The notes under the pieces are model-generated. The model searched no databases. It was not told the origin of the DNA and was given only the letters and a program-made list of their open reading frames with translations. Positions 36,945-49,394 of a stretch of 64,000 nt of DNA are shown here, piece after piece. The translations under genes were made by a program, and so were the position numbers. Within the stretch, counting starts at the first letter, position 1, and each line of letters starts with the position of its first letter. The DNA is from Reticulitermes lucifugus (taxonomy: Eukaryota > Arthropoda > Insecta > Blattodea > Rhinotermitidae): NCBI GenBank assembly GCA_026260175.1, contig JAKCWW010000035.1, forward strand, positions 117,153 to 181,152, given 5' to 3'.

Positions 36945-37430
36945 TTTATATGTATTTCTGTCTCTCAAACCATACTATACATAGGCATGGTATATACTGT
37001 GTGTATAGATATATTATATGTATGTATACGCTACATATATGAATAGACTTGTTCACAGATTTTGTGGAAATTTGGAAGAGAATAATTCCAGCAAAATTAG
37101 CCAGGTATTCCCGACTTTCAGCTACAATGGTCCGTAATGAAGGACAGTTCACTTAAAGCCATATATTTATTTTCCAATATATCTTACAAACCGTTTCACA
37201 TATTCTGTTGAAATTCTATGTGGAAGACTTTCGCCAAAAGTTGTTCTGCCATTGTGATCTTTAGGTAAATAAAATCTATAATTAGTTCCCAATTTATGTA
37301 AGGGCATGAAATTTCCCATGTTCACTATAAAACATTTTTCCGGTTTTGTGTAAGTTCAGTATGCAAGACTTCCATTAATATTCATTTCATCATTCGTATT
37401 TTTAAGCTTAATAAACTTCAAAGAAGACCT
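36945..37430. repeat. Degenerate ~140-bp modular repeats, block 2
   Basis: Aligns with 27770-27930: ccgtttcacatattctgttg, gaagactttcgccaaaagtt, cactataaaacattttt and caagacttcc. Cores recur near 37070, 37220 and 37365 (~145-bp steps). Non-coding. Confidence 0.6.
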
Positions 37431-37899
37431 TTTCTTAAGCGCTTGTTCCTTGTTACTAAATGTAACCTTTACAGTCATGGGATGACTACCAAGTCTGTAA
37501 ATGCTCAGGGAATAAGAAGAAGCGTAAGGAAAGCAGAACTAGACAATACATGCCGTCGCAGAAGTTCACTTGCATCTCCCCTGACTTCACGTCCGAATAG
37601 GTCAAGCAGAATGATGAGAAGAGCAACAAGAATGACCCAAGATAATCCGATAAGCAGGAACTGTGCGCGTTAGGTTTGTTTGTTTTGACAGTCTGTTGAA
37701 GACAGACAGAGAGACAGTCAGAAAACAGTGGATTTGATCCTTGATGTAGAGCTCTCTCCTGCTATGTCTGCAACACGACCTGCAGTTACGCAAGTAACAA
37801 ATTTCATGGTGCACACACACCAGGCAACATAGAGTGATATGATGATAGTGAATATTACATCAGAAAGGGCGTAAAATGAGGCCATCCAGCCGTCATTTA
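37431..37899. other. No gene recognised
   Basis: A 76-aa Arg/Ser-rich plus frame (37443-37673) and a minus frame overlap here. Neither has a recognisable domain. Confidence 0.45.
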
Positions 37900-38070
37900 T
37901 GGTACTGTTCTAACATTTGCTTTGAGGTACTGAATACAACAAAGGCAGAACCCTCTTCTGTTTATTTTCATTCCCGACCGAGATTCGAACTCGGCCCCTC
38001 CCGAATACAAGTCAGAAGCATTATCGCTTGAGTCGCACTGTGAAAAAGGTTCAGGACCATGAGACTCTCG
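37900..38070 (-). mobile_element. tRNA-derived SINE (family D-type)
   Basis: On the minus strand gcgactcaagcgataatgct gives an A-box-like region. The T-arm is perfect: ccgag-ttcgaat-ctcgg forms a 5-bp stem and 7-nt loop with an intact B-box. The anticodon and acceptor stems do not fold as a working tRNA, and a ~75-bp non-tRNA body follows. Boundaries are approximate and only one copy was found in the window. Confidence 0.6.
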
Positions 38071-38389
38071 GAATCTCTTCCACACCCTTACTTTTTTTTC
38101 CATTCGGTGGTAGTGTCGGGCATGAACACCCTTTTTCGTGATAACGTAGGTATTCGCTACTGGATGGCGCCACCCACGCTATATGCCGGTCACGTCGATG
38201 CTCTAGACATTGACACATGGTTACACAGACGCTAAAGGCATATACACAGACCTGCAAGTCATGGGTAAAAAGGAATAACCGATACTCAACCAAGATTCAT
38301 TATTTAGCGTTAAGAATCTCCATGAAAGCCTTTACAGATCAGAATTTACAGTAAAATACATTGCAGTGTATCACATTATTGTATCATCT

Positions 38390-38428
38390 GTGTATGTGTC
38401 TATGTATGTGTGTGTATGTACGTACAAT
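38390..38428. repeat. TG/TATG-rich simple sequence
   Basis: Short imperfect tgtatgtg run immediately left of the inverted-repeat element at 38429. Confidence 0.7.
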
Positions 38429-38514
38429 GCCGGGGGTGCACAAATTTTCCAAAAATCTGGGAGCACCTCAAAATTTTAGGCGCATAGCGCCCAAGATTTG
38501 TGCACCCCTGTAAG
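38429..38514. mobile_element. 86-bp mini inverted-repeat element
   Basis: Ends ggggtgcacaaatttt and aagatttgtgcacccc are inverted over ~16 bp with one mismatch. The interior contains the palindrome gcgcatagcgc. A miniature TIR element or a stable hairpin; a target duplication is not clear. Confidence 0.6.
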
Positions 38515-40743
38515 TATGTATTTACATACATGAAGAAAGTTAAAATTAAAGAGCATTTATATTTCCAAACAATAAATGAATATCATCAACATAATGAATG
38601 GGCAATGTACCCTTCTCCTACGGTCAGTATTAAAAGTCATTGAGACTATGGTATATCTTGTGTTGAAAGAAGTGATACCAACTTATTTCTCTGACCATAT
38701 ACTTTGCCTTACTTACTAAATGACTTTAATTTTAATTTTGTCTTGTGCAGTTCACTTGTTAAAAAATATATATCCGGCTTTTAAATTTTAGGTCTAAACA
38801 TAAGATTTTAATTCAGGGGTTTTCCCATAAAAGCCGGAGAACCACTCTTTTTGTATGACATTTTGCCTTTCTTCTTCCTAGTCCAGTTTAACTTTTGTCA
38901 TTTCATGTATCCCTTAACATAACTTTAACATTCCTGATGTATTCATTAGGGTTGCTGTCTTTAGATCAGACAATAAAGCGTCGATGTTAACATAACAAGT
39001 GAATGCTATATGAAAATGACGTAAACGAAGGCTGTCATGGCCTAATTTGTGGTAGTTTATCGGCATTTCCTTGAGACACTGAAGAAAACCACACAATCAT
39101 AACTACATTATTAGCTGCATTTGTTGTAAGTGCAGTAATCGTTTCATATTCACTATTTGTTGTGTTTCACTGCTGCAGAATCATTGTCAATTATGGCACG
39201 AGGAATTTTTATTCTTTTGTGTTTCAGAACTTAGTGTCGTTGTGTTCCCTTTGCTGTGCGTTGTTCTAACGGTAAACACCACGAAATAGATTTGAACGTT
39301 AGACTTAAACTGTCATGTGGCATGGCTTGTGATGGTATGTCAGTGTATGAGGGACCACACTCTATATTCTGCCTGATCCATCAAGGAGGAAATTAGGAGT
39401 TGTCATGTGCAGTTTCGAGGAGGCGGTGGTTTGGGGGTGAGTGCCCATGGGAGACATAACGTCACATGCAACATTCTTTTCCTCCGCTTGGTTGAATTTC
39501 ATCCCAATAACCGTCATACCCATCTTCCTCCATATTTCTTTTTCTCTCCAATGCCATCTATACGTTAGATGCTGAAAAAGCAACAACGTGAATGACATAA
39601 GATTTTGTAAGCAATAATATAATGAAATTAGCCAACTTCGTTTTCCCAAAGTTAGGTGTAATTTGAGAGTGAAAAGATCAGCTATCGTAATTTTAAGTCA
39701 CGGTTTGTAATATTTGGGGAACTGTACAGTTAAAAAATATGTGCATACAGCAGATCCCTTATTGATAAGTTGATGGTCGCTGAAATGTTTACGATTTTCC
39801 CATCTTTTATTACACTGGAAGCATCATTGCTGTCTTCAGAACAGTCCTCTACTTGAATCTGTTCTTCGTTAGATGATTCCGATTAACATCACGCCGTATT
39901 TCTTGAAGATCAGTTTTAATATTATTTTTCTCCGTTACTAAATTTTAAGTAAATTTTTTCTTACAGTTTTCCTGTTAAAATTATGTCTGCGTTTCGCATC
40001 TGTACCACTTTTCTTAACATATTCAGTTCAATCACTTCGTCCTTATTTCATTCACACTAATAGGTGTAATATTGGGTGAAGGGCACAAATTATGACCGCG
40101 ACAGGATAAGGCCGCAGCAACACAGCAGCAAGGTAAACAAAGCTGACACAAAACGTACATTATAATGGCATAGAGTAAGACAAAAATACGCGTGCAATTG
40201 GTGCATAACGTGCAATAAGAAACAGCCTTGAGTATATGAAACGCAGCAAACACAAGGCAAGTGAATACTAAAGTACGGAGTAAAAGGCAGCTGGTATAAC
40301 CAGGTACAAGAGCTGGAGACAACAATGATGATGATAATGCAGTATCATCGAAAAGCCTTTGTCATAAACTAAAAAAAAATAGTTGTAGGGAGTCGGTAAA
40401 CAGGCGTGGATATAAACTAGCCACACGGTATGCACAGTACGAATTATGAAGCCCCTGTTTACACAGTTATCTACGTCATGGCGTTACTTCCTCTCTGATT
40501 CAAAATGTTCCCCTCAGTAGTTGGGGTAAAGAGCAGTGCGATATTTGCCAGCTTATGAAGGAGAAATAAAGCGAGTCAGACAGCAAATTTAGAACTATAA
40601 GAGAACACGATGCCTCTTCATACAAAGAGCATGAAGTGACCTTATATACGAGAGATCATACCAGTCTTCCATTTGTCAGCATCGTTTTCTTTCGAAAATA
40701 CTAAACGGTGTCCGAAGAAATTTGATACTTCTTAAAAAAATTG
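38515..40743. other. No gene recognised (2.2 kb)
   Basis: Minus-strand frames of 60-97 aa (38914, 39362, 40032) lack recognisable domains. AT-rich intronic sequence. Confidence 0.5.
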
Positions 40744-41030
40744 TAAAAGGTAAATTTGTCCTATACACGCCATTAATGTATACAGGCGGAGTGGAGGTAT
40801 AGCTGTACTCATTCTTTATATCGGCACTAGTTGGGAGTGGTCAGACTCAAGCTCCGGGCCCTTTATCCCCGGGAAAGTTCTTCCGGTACCCATTGGCTAC
40901 GAGGTTGTGTGAATACCAGAGTTGGTCCGGACGTTTGGAGAAATTAATCACTCAGCTTGCCCGTATTTGAAAGCCGTATTTTCCAATACGTTGCGTAGTC
41001 ACTATACTGACTAGGCTCTTCCGGCCCCCA
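40744..41030 (-). mobile_element. SINE family B, copy 4 (diverged)
   Basis: The plus strand begins aaaggtaaatttgtcctata (the tail inverted), then ggagtggaggtatagc, ggcactagttgggagtggtc, cccgggaaag and ccattggctacgagg, and ends in a decayed tRNA-like head (cgtagtcactatactgacta). Clearly older than copy 2. Confidence 0.85.
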
Positions 41031-44000
41031 ACTTGGTATTCGATATGAACACTAAACCTTAATTGATCCTGTATTGCTGTAGATGAAAATGAAATTGAAT
41101 TATGTCGATTCCGTTCTTGTTTCTTCGTTTATTTAACGATGCTTTCTGCTAAGTTCGGTTTTATTGTTTCTCAAAAACTGCCCCTTGTGCAGTAAAGGGA
41201 CGCATAATAAAAATGTTCCTATATACGACACTGCCATCTGTACTTCATATACGTAACATCAATGTAATGAATACGTAAGGACATGTCTGACTGTGAGTGA
41301 TGTCACATTTGTGTCATTAACTGTACCATATAATCTTTTAATGTTGGTTTAACATGTTGTGAAACATCATTAATATATAACAGGACTTGTTCTAGTATCA
41401 CTGAGCAGAAACACACAATGTTCAGAAAGTAGTCTGCTTTCGAAATATTTATGTGCTTGTGTTCAGTGATAATATAAAAAGTCCTGGTATATATTCGTGA
41501 TGTTTCGTTTGTTTCATTACATATGTATCGCTGCATTTGGTCTGCAATTTATGAACTTCAAGCCCAGCGAAGCCGGAAGTAACAAAGAATGTATTTGGAA
41601 ATTACATGTAATCTACTGCACATAATCTTTTATGTAGCCAATAACTTATAAGTTACGTCATAAAATAACAGATCTCAACCTACCGTGCTCATGACTCGAA
41701 CGTTTATTAAGTGAGTATATCAGAAAGCCTGTATATTACTAGCATTTTATTTTGGAGAATGTGGGGGTCCGTGTGTGAGTTACATTTTTTACTACTTCTA
41801 TTGAGGTTTCAACTCTAATAAAAGGAAAGAAAGAGAAGAAAACTGTATCGACAGGGAAAAAGTTCCCCGTGACTGATGAAGCATTGAAGGTTGTCGGACG
41901 ATGCGCCATTTTTTGTTTCAGGCCTGCTTGTGATACAGTCAGGTCGAAAAATTGTAAACTACGTTTAGTGTGGCACCTGGCCAAATTAAGTGACACCAAA
42001 ACGTGTGTTGTCTGTTGTATCCTTCCAATTTCTGTTTGTGTTTTAGGTTGGTTAACTTTGAGTGTTACCCCCTCCTTGTTCGTAATCTGCAGGGTCACAT
42101 TTACTGTATGAGGCCTAACATATCGAGAGATCTCTTCCATACCTCTTTCATTTCCTTTTGTGAATTATGGACTAAACCTTTATACACTCTCAATGCCATA
42201 CACGGGATATGGAAGCTGCTGTTCTCTTCTAAATAGAAAATTGGTTATAATTAATTCGTGAGGATTTGCAAGGAATCTGAAAATAATCTAGAAGAATATA
42301 CACGGTTTTAAGTTACGTAAGTGAGGGACACTTAAAAAACCATGAACAGTATTTCAGAGTTGTTTACATGTTGTCTTTAATATCTTTCTTCTTTATTTGG
42401 ATCCATTATAGATAACATCAATAGTGGATATCTAATTAGAAGAGCTGTATTAATCCGAAGATTTGGTTTTTGTTACCTTGTATCTTTAAAATGTTTAAGG
42501 CAAATAGTTTGCTTATTGTAAATAAAACTTTGGCCTTAAATACAAACTTCATTTTGCATTTAATTTTAAAAGTTTTAATTTGAGAAACTTATTTTTTGAT
42601 TGTATTTATTCCTTATGTGGCTATTTTAAACTGACAAAACAAAGTGAATGTCATAGTTGGCTTTTTGTTTTAATAGAAGTTGCTGTCCAAGGATTTGCCC
42701 TCAGCCGAAATGGCTACTAGGAATTGTAAACTGAAATACGTAAAGTTCGAGGCAGAAATATTACAGCTGTACCATCTGTACAAGATTCTTCGTGGCTTCC
42801 CTCATCCTTGCAGAGAATATCTTGACCATTTGAATAGTTACTGAGTAAAGAAGTATAATCGTGTGTTAAGAATTTAATTATACCCACTTACTCTCCGACT
42901 GTCTCCTGTCTTTAGCCTCTTCTTCAATGTCATTTGACTCGGTTCATTACTTGTGGGAATACAACTAATGCTAGATGAGGACTTCACATGGCCGGTGTGT
43001 GAGCTTTGCACATTCTGCAGTGACTCATTACATTAACGAAAGTTTTCACATTTTCGGAAGATACATTGACACCCAAAATTCCATGACCCTGTAAAAAGTG
43101 TCGCTTCCAACTCGAAGTTCGCAAGGAAACCATGTTGGTATTCATAACAGGAAGTAGCATGTTTTAGATTGAGTTGTTTCTAGTGTTGTTCATACCAAAT
43201 TTTATGAACGACCTTGTATTCGGTCAAAAATTACTAATGGGTGAGAGATAGAGGAACTGATATTACCATAAACATGTCCCTTGAAACTATTGTACCCTGA
43301 AGATGGAAGCAGCAAGTTCCTCCGAAACGTCAGTAACTATAAACTAGTCTACATGGCGACACATCCCAGAAAGCTTGAATCTTCAAACTGTACTTTCTCT
43401 AAAATAGAAGGGTTATTTACCGTAATACGGAATGGCTGTATGTAACGGGTCCAGCTGAGTAAATGCCTTCCCATCCTTTTAATTTTGGACGGAAAAAAAC
43501 AGGTTTCGGAAACTGTGTATAATTTTTGTATTTTAAAGCTGTACCATCCTACAGATTTGAATTCATGGTTGTCGTTTTAAATTAATAGAAATATCTTATC
43601 TTATTATCCACATCAAAGGAATAATAGAAATATCTTGGCCCAGAAGAAACTGGAAGTGACTTTACATTAACATTTGTGACACGATTCCTGTCCGTTGGTC
43701 TCTGTTCCTGCTGAGTGAATGATGACGTCAATAAGCTTTACCTGATTTTAAGTTTCTGTGCTTTGACAGTTCTGTGTCAGTTGGGACTGTACTCGATGTT
43801 TGAGCTTGAACTTGACTTTGTTGTGTTTTCTATACGCATTCTCATTTTTTTTTTGTTTCTTAGCCTAAGTAGGTGCTTTACGGTGCCCTTACAAAGGATT
43901 GAGCGGCGATTTTCACTGATGATCTTGCTGCTACGCTGTTGCGCGTGAAATTTGGGAACTATAGTCAGAAGAATGTCGGCAGTCTTCTGTTTAGGGCACT

Positions 44001-44487
44001 GCCTTAACTAAAAAACGTTTCTTCATTTCTCCCATGAACCATTTCAACAAGTTATCAACATTTGGCGCCATCGGGGAATTGCACGTTTGAGAGGGCCACC
44101 GCAGGTCCGTATGCAGTGTGAGTCGAATGACACGACGGAATGAAATCCAATACATAACAGTCATTCATGGGGTCTAGAAATGCCGTTTCCAAGGATGTCC
44201 AATCACTGTTTCTGCTCAAATGACCACATCAAAGGGCCATTCCTTACGTTACTCTCCAACCTAGAACTTATCATTCCACGCCACCAAATTTCATGATCAA
44301 GTAGCAGACCTATGTCGTATTTATGAGGTCACGGGTTTAAATCTCGACTTTTATTTTCCTGACCGAGTTACTCTGAGATTTGATCAGTATCTCCAGGCAA
44401 AATGCCGGGGTATGGCCTATCAAAAATATACCATGACAGTATTTTTCCACATAATTTTTATATTAATTGTTCATGCATTATCCTCTC
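41031..44487. other. No gene recognised (3.5 kb); foldback-family fragment at 43303-43375
   Basis: At 43303-43375 cctgaagatggaagcagcaa, gaaacgtcagtaac and cacatcccagaaagc match one arm of the family at 12961. The 133-aa minus frame at 41739-42140 is the longest simple open frame here, but I recognise no domain and do not call it. Weak tRNA-like B-box gcacgggtttaaatc-type sequence near 44330. Confidence 0.5.
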
Positions 44488-44725
44488 GGAAACTGGGATA
44501 GCGTTGTCGGTTTGGTGACTGAGCTATGGCTGTAAAAGGAAAAAATCCTCCTCTTCCCTAAAGCGTTCAGACTGTCTGTGCAGGCTATCAAACTTCTTAT
44601 TCAACGGGAAATCTTTTCTAGGGTCTAAAGCGGCCGGCGCATGAATCTGACAACTCTTCCTCCATCTAGTGCCAAGTTTAAATAAGTGGAGCTATACATC
44701 CAATCCTCCATATGCCTTCATGACC
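44488..44725 (+). mobile_element. SINE family B, copy 5 (diverged)
   Basis: Head ggaaactgggatagcgttgt, then ttcagactgtctgtgcagg, ggtctaaagcggccgg, catctagtgccaag, and tail gctatacatccaatcctcc. The B-box is degraded. Old copy. Confidence 0.8.
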
Positions 44726-45677
44726 ATCATTACACTGAGCTATTGAAACTGTCGTTAAATAAATAAGAAAAAATCCGGAAGAAAACCATATAATCATGCC
44801 GAGAAGTTCCACATCAGCATGACTCCATAAATGAACTGACATTGTACTAAAGGGACTGAAGGTTCAGAATTTCGAATAGGAAAGGCAATCACTCGAGACA
44901 TTCCTGAGACAGTTCCATACATCATCGAATGTCAAACTGTATCTCTCTATATCCATTTTAATATTGTGTTCCCTGCATCTATACCTGTCAAATAGACATT
45001 TTCTCCATTAAATCTTTTTAGACCTACATTCTTCCTCCTCTTCTAATTCCTCGCCTGACGTACATATTAGGAATTACTGGGATAGAGATTGATTCCATGT
45101 AATGGACCCAACAGATCCAATTACCTACTCATTTCATGTGATGATCGAAGCAGTGCGAGCTTTGAAACACGTTCTTTTAACCAATAATAGACAACACAAT
45201 ATGTCCAGTAGGCCTATATGAGGCACATTATTAACGCATATTCTTGACAGATCTTCAGATTTGAATCAACGCAGATTCTTGTTAAGTTTTGCGCTACGTT
45301 ATTCAGTTTACTTCTGTCAGTTTCAAATAAGGGGTAATGACCAGCACGTTTTGTCAGAGACATGATTACATTGCGCATTGTGCAATTAATTTATACATAG
45401 GAAAATATGTAGTAGTACGTCTCTGGGAATGACGTTATTAAAGAAAGAAACTTTGGAATTAAGTAGACGCCGTGTAGTTGGGCCCATAATAATTTGCGCC
45501 CTGGTTCTCTTCGTAAGTAATTTGTTTATTAAGCTGTGGTTCTTTCTTTACACCGTCCTCTCCTAAGTAACACCATGTTTTCACAAAGAACAGATTTCTT
45601 AAACAGACAACTGTTGACATCAGTCCAATCACTAATTTTACCACCCATACTATTACGCTGCTAATCTTATTCCATCA
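44726..45677. other. No gene recognised
   Basis: AT-rich intronic sequence. No domain-bearing frame. Confidence 0.5.
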
Positions 45678-46027
45678 CAGTGTTCCCTAACCTTCCTACC
45701 ATGGAGGAACACCAAAATAATTTTTCATATCCCGAGGAACCCCAACCTATGAAAAAGTTCACAGGTCACAAAATTTGATAGCGGGAAACACAGTACAATT
45801 ACTGCTGACTTATTGCCAGAACATATATTTTCAAAGAGCTTACATATATATATATATATATACGCCAGCTTAAATTGCAAGAAAAATGAATTATTTTTCT
45901 TGTCTTTCAACGGATATTTAGGATTTTTCGATGCATTTCGAAATTTCACAATTTGTTTCGTATTTATTCCACGATTTTTTGCAGAAACACAGACGATGTT
46001 CTGCGGAAACCTGTTTGGAAAACACTG
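45678..46027. mobile_element. hAT-like MITE (350 bp)
   Basis: Starts cagtgttccctaaccttcct, and its right end, read inverted, starts cagtgttttccaaacaggtt. CAGTG(T)T termini with CCxAAC are typical of hAT-derived MITEs (known pattern). Interior elements ggaggaacacc and gttctgcggaaacc are also inverted partners. It contains a (TA)n run at 45843-45863. I see no clean 8-bp target duplication. The 111-aa minus and 88-aa plus frames inside are not genes. Confidence 0.75.
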
Positions 46028-46533
46028 CTCTACTGTTACAATATTCCATCCATTCGTCAATAATCCCTGGCTCTACTGAATATCTACAGATTCAAGAGCA
46101 GTCATTAGTGGCTATCCTAAGGGGACACATTTGTAAAATTAGTAGTCTTCAGTTTGATGAAGACGTAGCTCTACCAATCAGAACGGCAGTAAACTGTCAA
46201 AATCCAGACGATCTGATAGCGCATTTCTAGTTCCCATCTTGTAACTTAATGTGTAAAAATAAAACAGGATCAAGTAATGGAATTTGTTTCCAGATAAAGA
46301 CCAATGCCACCAAGCGAAGCGTGCCGTGAGCTCATCCGTGCACCAGCCAGACCTCACTCATGCATCTCCAAATGTGCATAGACCGAAAAGCCTCGGATAT
46401 ACTGCTCTCCCCCTCTCTCTCTCTCTCCATCCCTTCCATAAATAACTTTTCTTCTTCTGTATGATGATGTTACATTAACGACTGCGTTATTCCGTTTCTT
46501 TAGCCCAATTCCGGGGTCAGCAGTTTCATATAG
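46028..46533. other. No gene recognised
   Basis: A 99-aa plus frame overlaps the MITE boundary and is unrecognised. A CT repeat (ccctctctctctctctc) lies near 46412. Confidence 0.5.
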
Positions 46534-46629
46534 CTTAGGTCTTGACACTTTTTCTTACAGCCTAGGTCATGACACTTGTTCATACAGCCTAGGTCATGAC
46601 ACTTGTTCATACAGCCTAGGTCATGACAC
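46534..46629 (+). repeat. 27-bp tandem repeat, ~3.5 copies
   Basis: Units of cctaggtcatgacacttg + ttcatacag. The first copy is diverged (cttaggtcttgacac) and the middle two are identical. Confidence 0.9.
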
Positions 46630-47289
46630 GTGCCTTCTACAGGCTACATCCGCCTACGTCGAACAGGTCAGTGAACGGGTAAATTTCCGGTTTTTTGTGC
46701 GATGGATAAAAAATTCTTATCTCGAGAGAACTGTAGATTTCCTCACTGGGGTGTTCTGTGGTCTTCTTCCCCTCCAGGAAAACAGTATCTTCAAATAGGT
46801 CACGCCCTTCCTCCAAATCATTTTCCTTCGTCGTCCGTCATCATCTAACCATCTAATTCGACGCTGTTAACCCATAAATTTTAAAGAGCGTCATCTAAAT
46901 ACTAAGAAATAATCAGCCCTATTGTTCCCATTTCATTGTTCAGATATGATCTTTAAGACGTCTTAAGCGATGTTACAGTAATTTTGCAGTTGATGCGTAG
47001 ACGTTAAGTAACCTGTGACGCACTCAATCTGCTGTCAGTAGGTGGTTGTTGCACTGGGCTCGGAGAAGAGAGTGATGGTGACAATATTATCCATGAGAAA
47101 ATAAAAAAATAAAAAAACTTTAAAATAACCTCAGGCGCTCTAAAATCAAGATATTTAAAGTGCTTGACTTCTTCGTTTGAAGTTTGGGTGAAAAGTCACA
47201 GATCTACTACGGTATTTACCCGTGCTCTAAGATCCACTGGCGATTTTTGCCTCTTATGAATGTAACGAATTTGCAAACGATGTATTCTG
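46630..47289. other. No gene recognised
   Basis: Intronic sequence with no assigned feature. An A-rich run lies near 47100. Confidence 0.5.
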
Positions 47290-47862
47290 TGACGTAGTAT
47301 ATAGACTTTGTCAAGACGTTCTTGCTTTTAAAATATCATACAATTTCACGGTAGCAGGTGTAAATGTATTTTCGTTTACGCCCATGAATTGCAGCCAAAT
47401 CGGATAATAAATATGAAAATTACAGATTGAAATTCATTAGTGTCTCCATGTAAAATATGGCTTCCACTGCACTGGTTTTCACTAATGCAATGCTTAATAC
47501 ATTTTACGGACATCTTTTTTTTACCGAATTTTACCTAAATCGGACAAAAAATACATAAATTCAGGCAAAATTTATTTTACGTCCGTAAGAAAAGTACGGC
47601 TTTCATTGCTCCGATTTTCACGAAACTCGCACTTAGCATTGCATGAAAACATACTGTACTGAATTACATCCATATCGGTCACGAAATACAGTAAATGTTG
47701 GTGGAAACTCTTTTATGCCGTTAAGTAAAGTACGACTGTCGCTAAACATATTTTCACGAAACTCACACTTGCTCAAGAAATTTTGTTAAGGACTCGTGCA
47801 CCGTATATCATGTAATCCGCAAAGGGTTTAATCGCCGATTCTAGGTCACAGACGGACTGAAG
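47290..47862. repeat. Degenerate ~137-bp modular repeats, block 3
   Basis: Four recognisable modules. The core ttttcacgaaactcgcac-type sequence recurs at ~47344, 47476, 47615 and 47751 (steps 132, 139 and 136). Each core is preceded by a tacggctttcattgc-like segment, with catatcggtcacgaaata-type sequence between cores. Similar step and core to the blocks at 27170 and 36945 suggest one family, though the similarity between blocks is low. Confidence 0.65.
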
Positions 47863-48694
47863 GAAGGACATGGTCTCCACAAAAGGCCTTTTCTCTATTT
47901 CTTAAAAAAGGCGTAATGAAATCGATTCTTCATTTCTGCTTGCACATTGATGCGTGAATGGCAGTTACTATTACGATTACCAATACAATTCCAGTGCTTC
48001 GTGAGCTGAGGAGCGTTACGCATTTTACGCATGTTATTCATAAAGAAACAGACAGGAAAATGAAAGGAACTGCTAGACAAAATAACAGAAATGAAGCAGG
48101 AAAGAATATAATTAAATGAGAAGAAAGATAGAAGAAACCAAGAAAAATAAGGAAGAATAACGGTGAAAATAAAAGAATAAGACGACAACGAGAGGAGAAT
48201 GTAAGAAAGTAAGTAGAGAAGGAAAGAAGTAACCGCAAAACATTCCTTCAGGATGTCTTGTGTATCGTTTGAAATCCATAAAGTATTGCTGCCACATCCG
48301 ACACGGCAAATTACAGTAAAGCGATGGAACCACAGTAGGAAACCTGGGAACTTATAATTGGGCTTCTCAAACAAGTATGGAACAATGAAAACTTGCACAT
48401 CTCAATCTGAAGATGTACATGCAAGCAGCAATTTCTGCTTCACTGACTTTCCTGTATAATGCACGTAGTTACATTTTCACACGCTTCTAACCCCATTCTC
48501 GTTTCTGGTGATTTAATATGATACTGAGGAGAGAGAATCTTGTGTCTTAAGGTGACACAGAGGCAATTAACTTCGGATTTGTTACCTCCACCTTATGTAA
48601 AATTAAGACGATATTTCAGCATCCTATACTTTATGTTCTATTTCTTCCGGGGATTACGAGATTTAAAATAACGCTTTAGCATATTTGCACCTAT
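47863..48694. other. Purine-rich (plus strand) intronic stretch
   Basis: 48050-48240 is almost all A and G on the plus strand. This generates a 167-aa minus-strand frame (47895-48398) rich in Ser, Leu and Phe that I regard as compositional. Confidence 0.55.
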
Positions 48695-48722
48695 ATTCAT
48701 TCATTCATTCATTCATTCATTC
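48695..48722. repeat. (ATTC)n microsatellite
   Basis: Seven tandem ATTC units directly left of a dispersed repeat at 48723. Confidence 0.9.
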
Positions 48723-48838
48723 CTCAGTCTCACTTACGAGAGTTCCATAACCTCTTTCAGAACGAGTTCTTCACAGAGTGCAATCTAATGCTTTCTCTTT
48801 CTGTTTCCACTAACCTCTATTTTCCTTAAGATCATGCG
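48723..48838 (+). repeat. Dispersed repeat family F, copy 1
   Basis: Shares agaacgagttcttcacagag, then tgcaatctaatg and ctctttctgtttcca, with 61940-62045 at high similarity. Identity unknown; no frame is conserved that I can recognise. Confidence 0.6.
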
Positions 48839-49363
48839 GTACCTGCTTACGTCTTTATCCTCGTCTTCCCGTCACTTCTGTCTTATATAACTATATTAGT
48901 ACTCTAATAAAACCGTTACTGAATACATTTACTAAACACTTAAATGCATACATGACTACACAAAAAATACGTCTTTAAAGGATTTTATTGGGAACTATTA
49001 TAAATTCATTGAAATTGAACTGCAAAATTTGATATTTCGTATTTGTAGCTACAGTTTCCACAGACAATATTTCATTTGGTCTACCATTATACATTATGGC
49101 CCTTGGAGGAAAACGCGAACTTGCATGCCATGAACCTTGCTACTAAGACAACAAAGACAGATAAAAGTCTTAGGACTTATGCACACACTTGAAAACACAC
49201 GCAAATAATTCCTCGGTGTTACGGATCCCGGGATGATTCGGTCGATTTAGGACCGAAAATAATCCAGTCTTTCCTTGGATTGTCCGGATCAGCCGGAGGA
49301 AGCCTGTGATTATTCGTACTCTGGGAGGCGTGACGTGGATGAAGTGGGAAGTAGCAGCCAGTC
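48839..49363. other. No gene recognised
   Basis: AT-rich, with a short inverted pair near 49230-49250 (gattcggtc...gaccgaaaat). Confidence 0.5.
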
Positions 49364-49394
49364 ATTATTATTATTATTATTACTATTATTATTA
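49364..49394. repeat. (ATT)n microsatellite
   Basis: About ten ATT units with one interruption. Confidence 0.9.

Noticed and set aside
37960-38045. Possible tRNA gene on minus strand with perfect T-arm
   Set aside because: Other cloverleaf stems fail to form and a non-tRNA body follows, so I call it a SINE head.
38914-39096. 60-aa minus frame reminiscent of a hAT mid-domain (NIDALLSDL)
   Set aside because: The similarity is only a few residues with no supporting motif or TIR nearby.
41739-42140. 133-aa minus-strand open frame
   Set aside because: I recognise no domain, start context or neighbour support, and a shadow frame exists on the other strand. Length alone is not enough in 64 kb of AT-rich DNA.
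45813-46079. 88-aa plus and 111-aa minus frames
   Set aside because: Both lie inside the hAT-like MITE and its TA run.
47895-48398. 167-aa minus-strand open frame
   Set aside because: It spans a polypurine tract (48050-48240) and is Ser/Leu/Phe-rich low complexity with no domain; nested frames on the same strand show the same composition.
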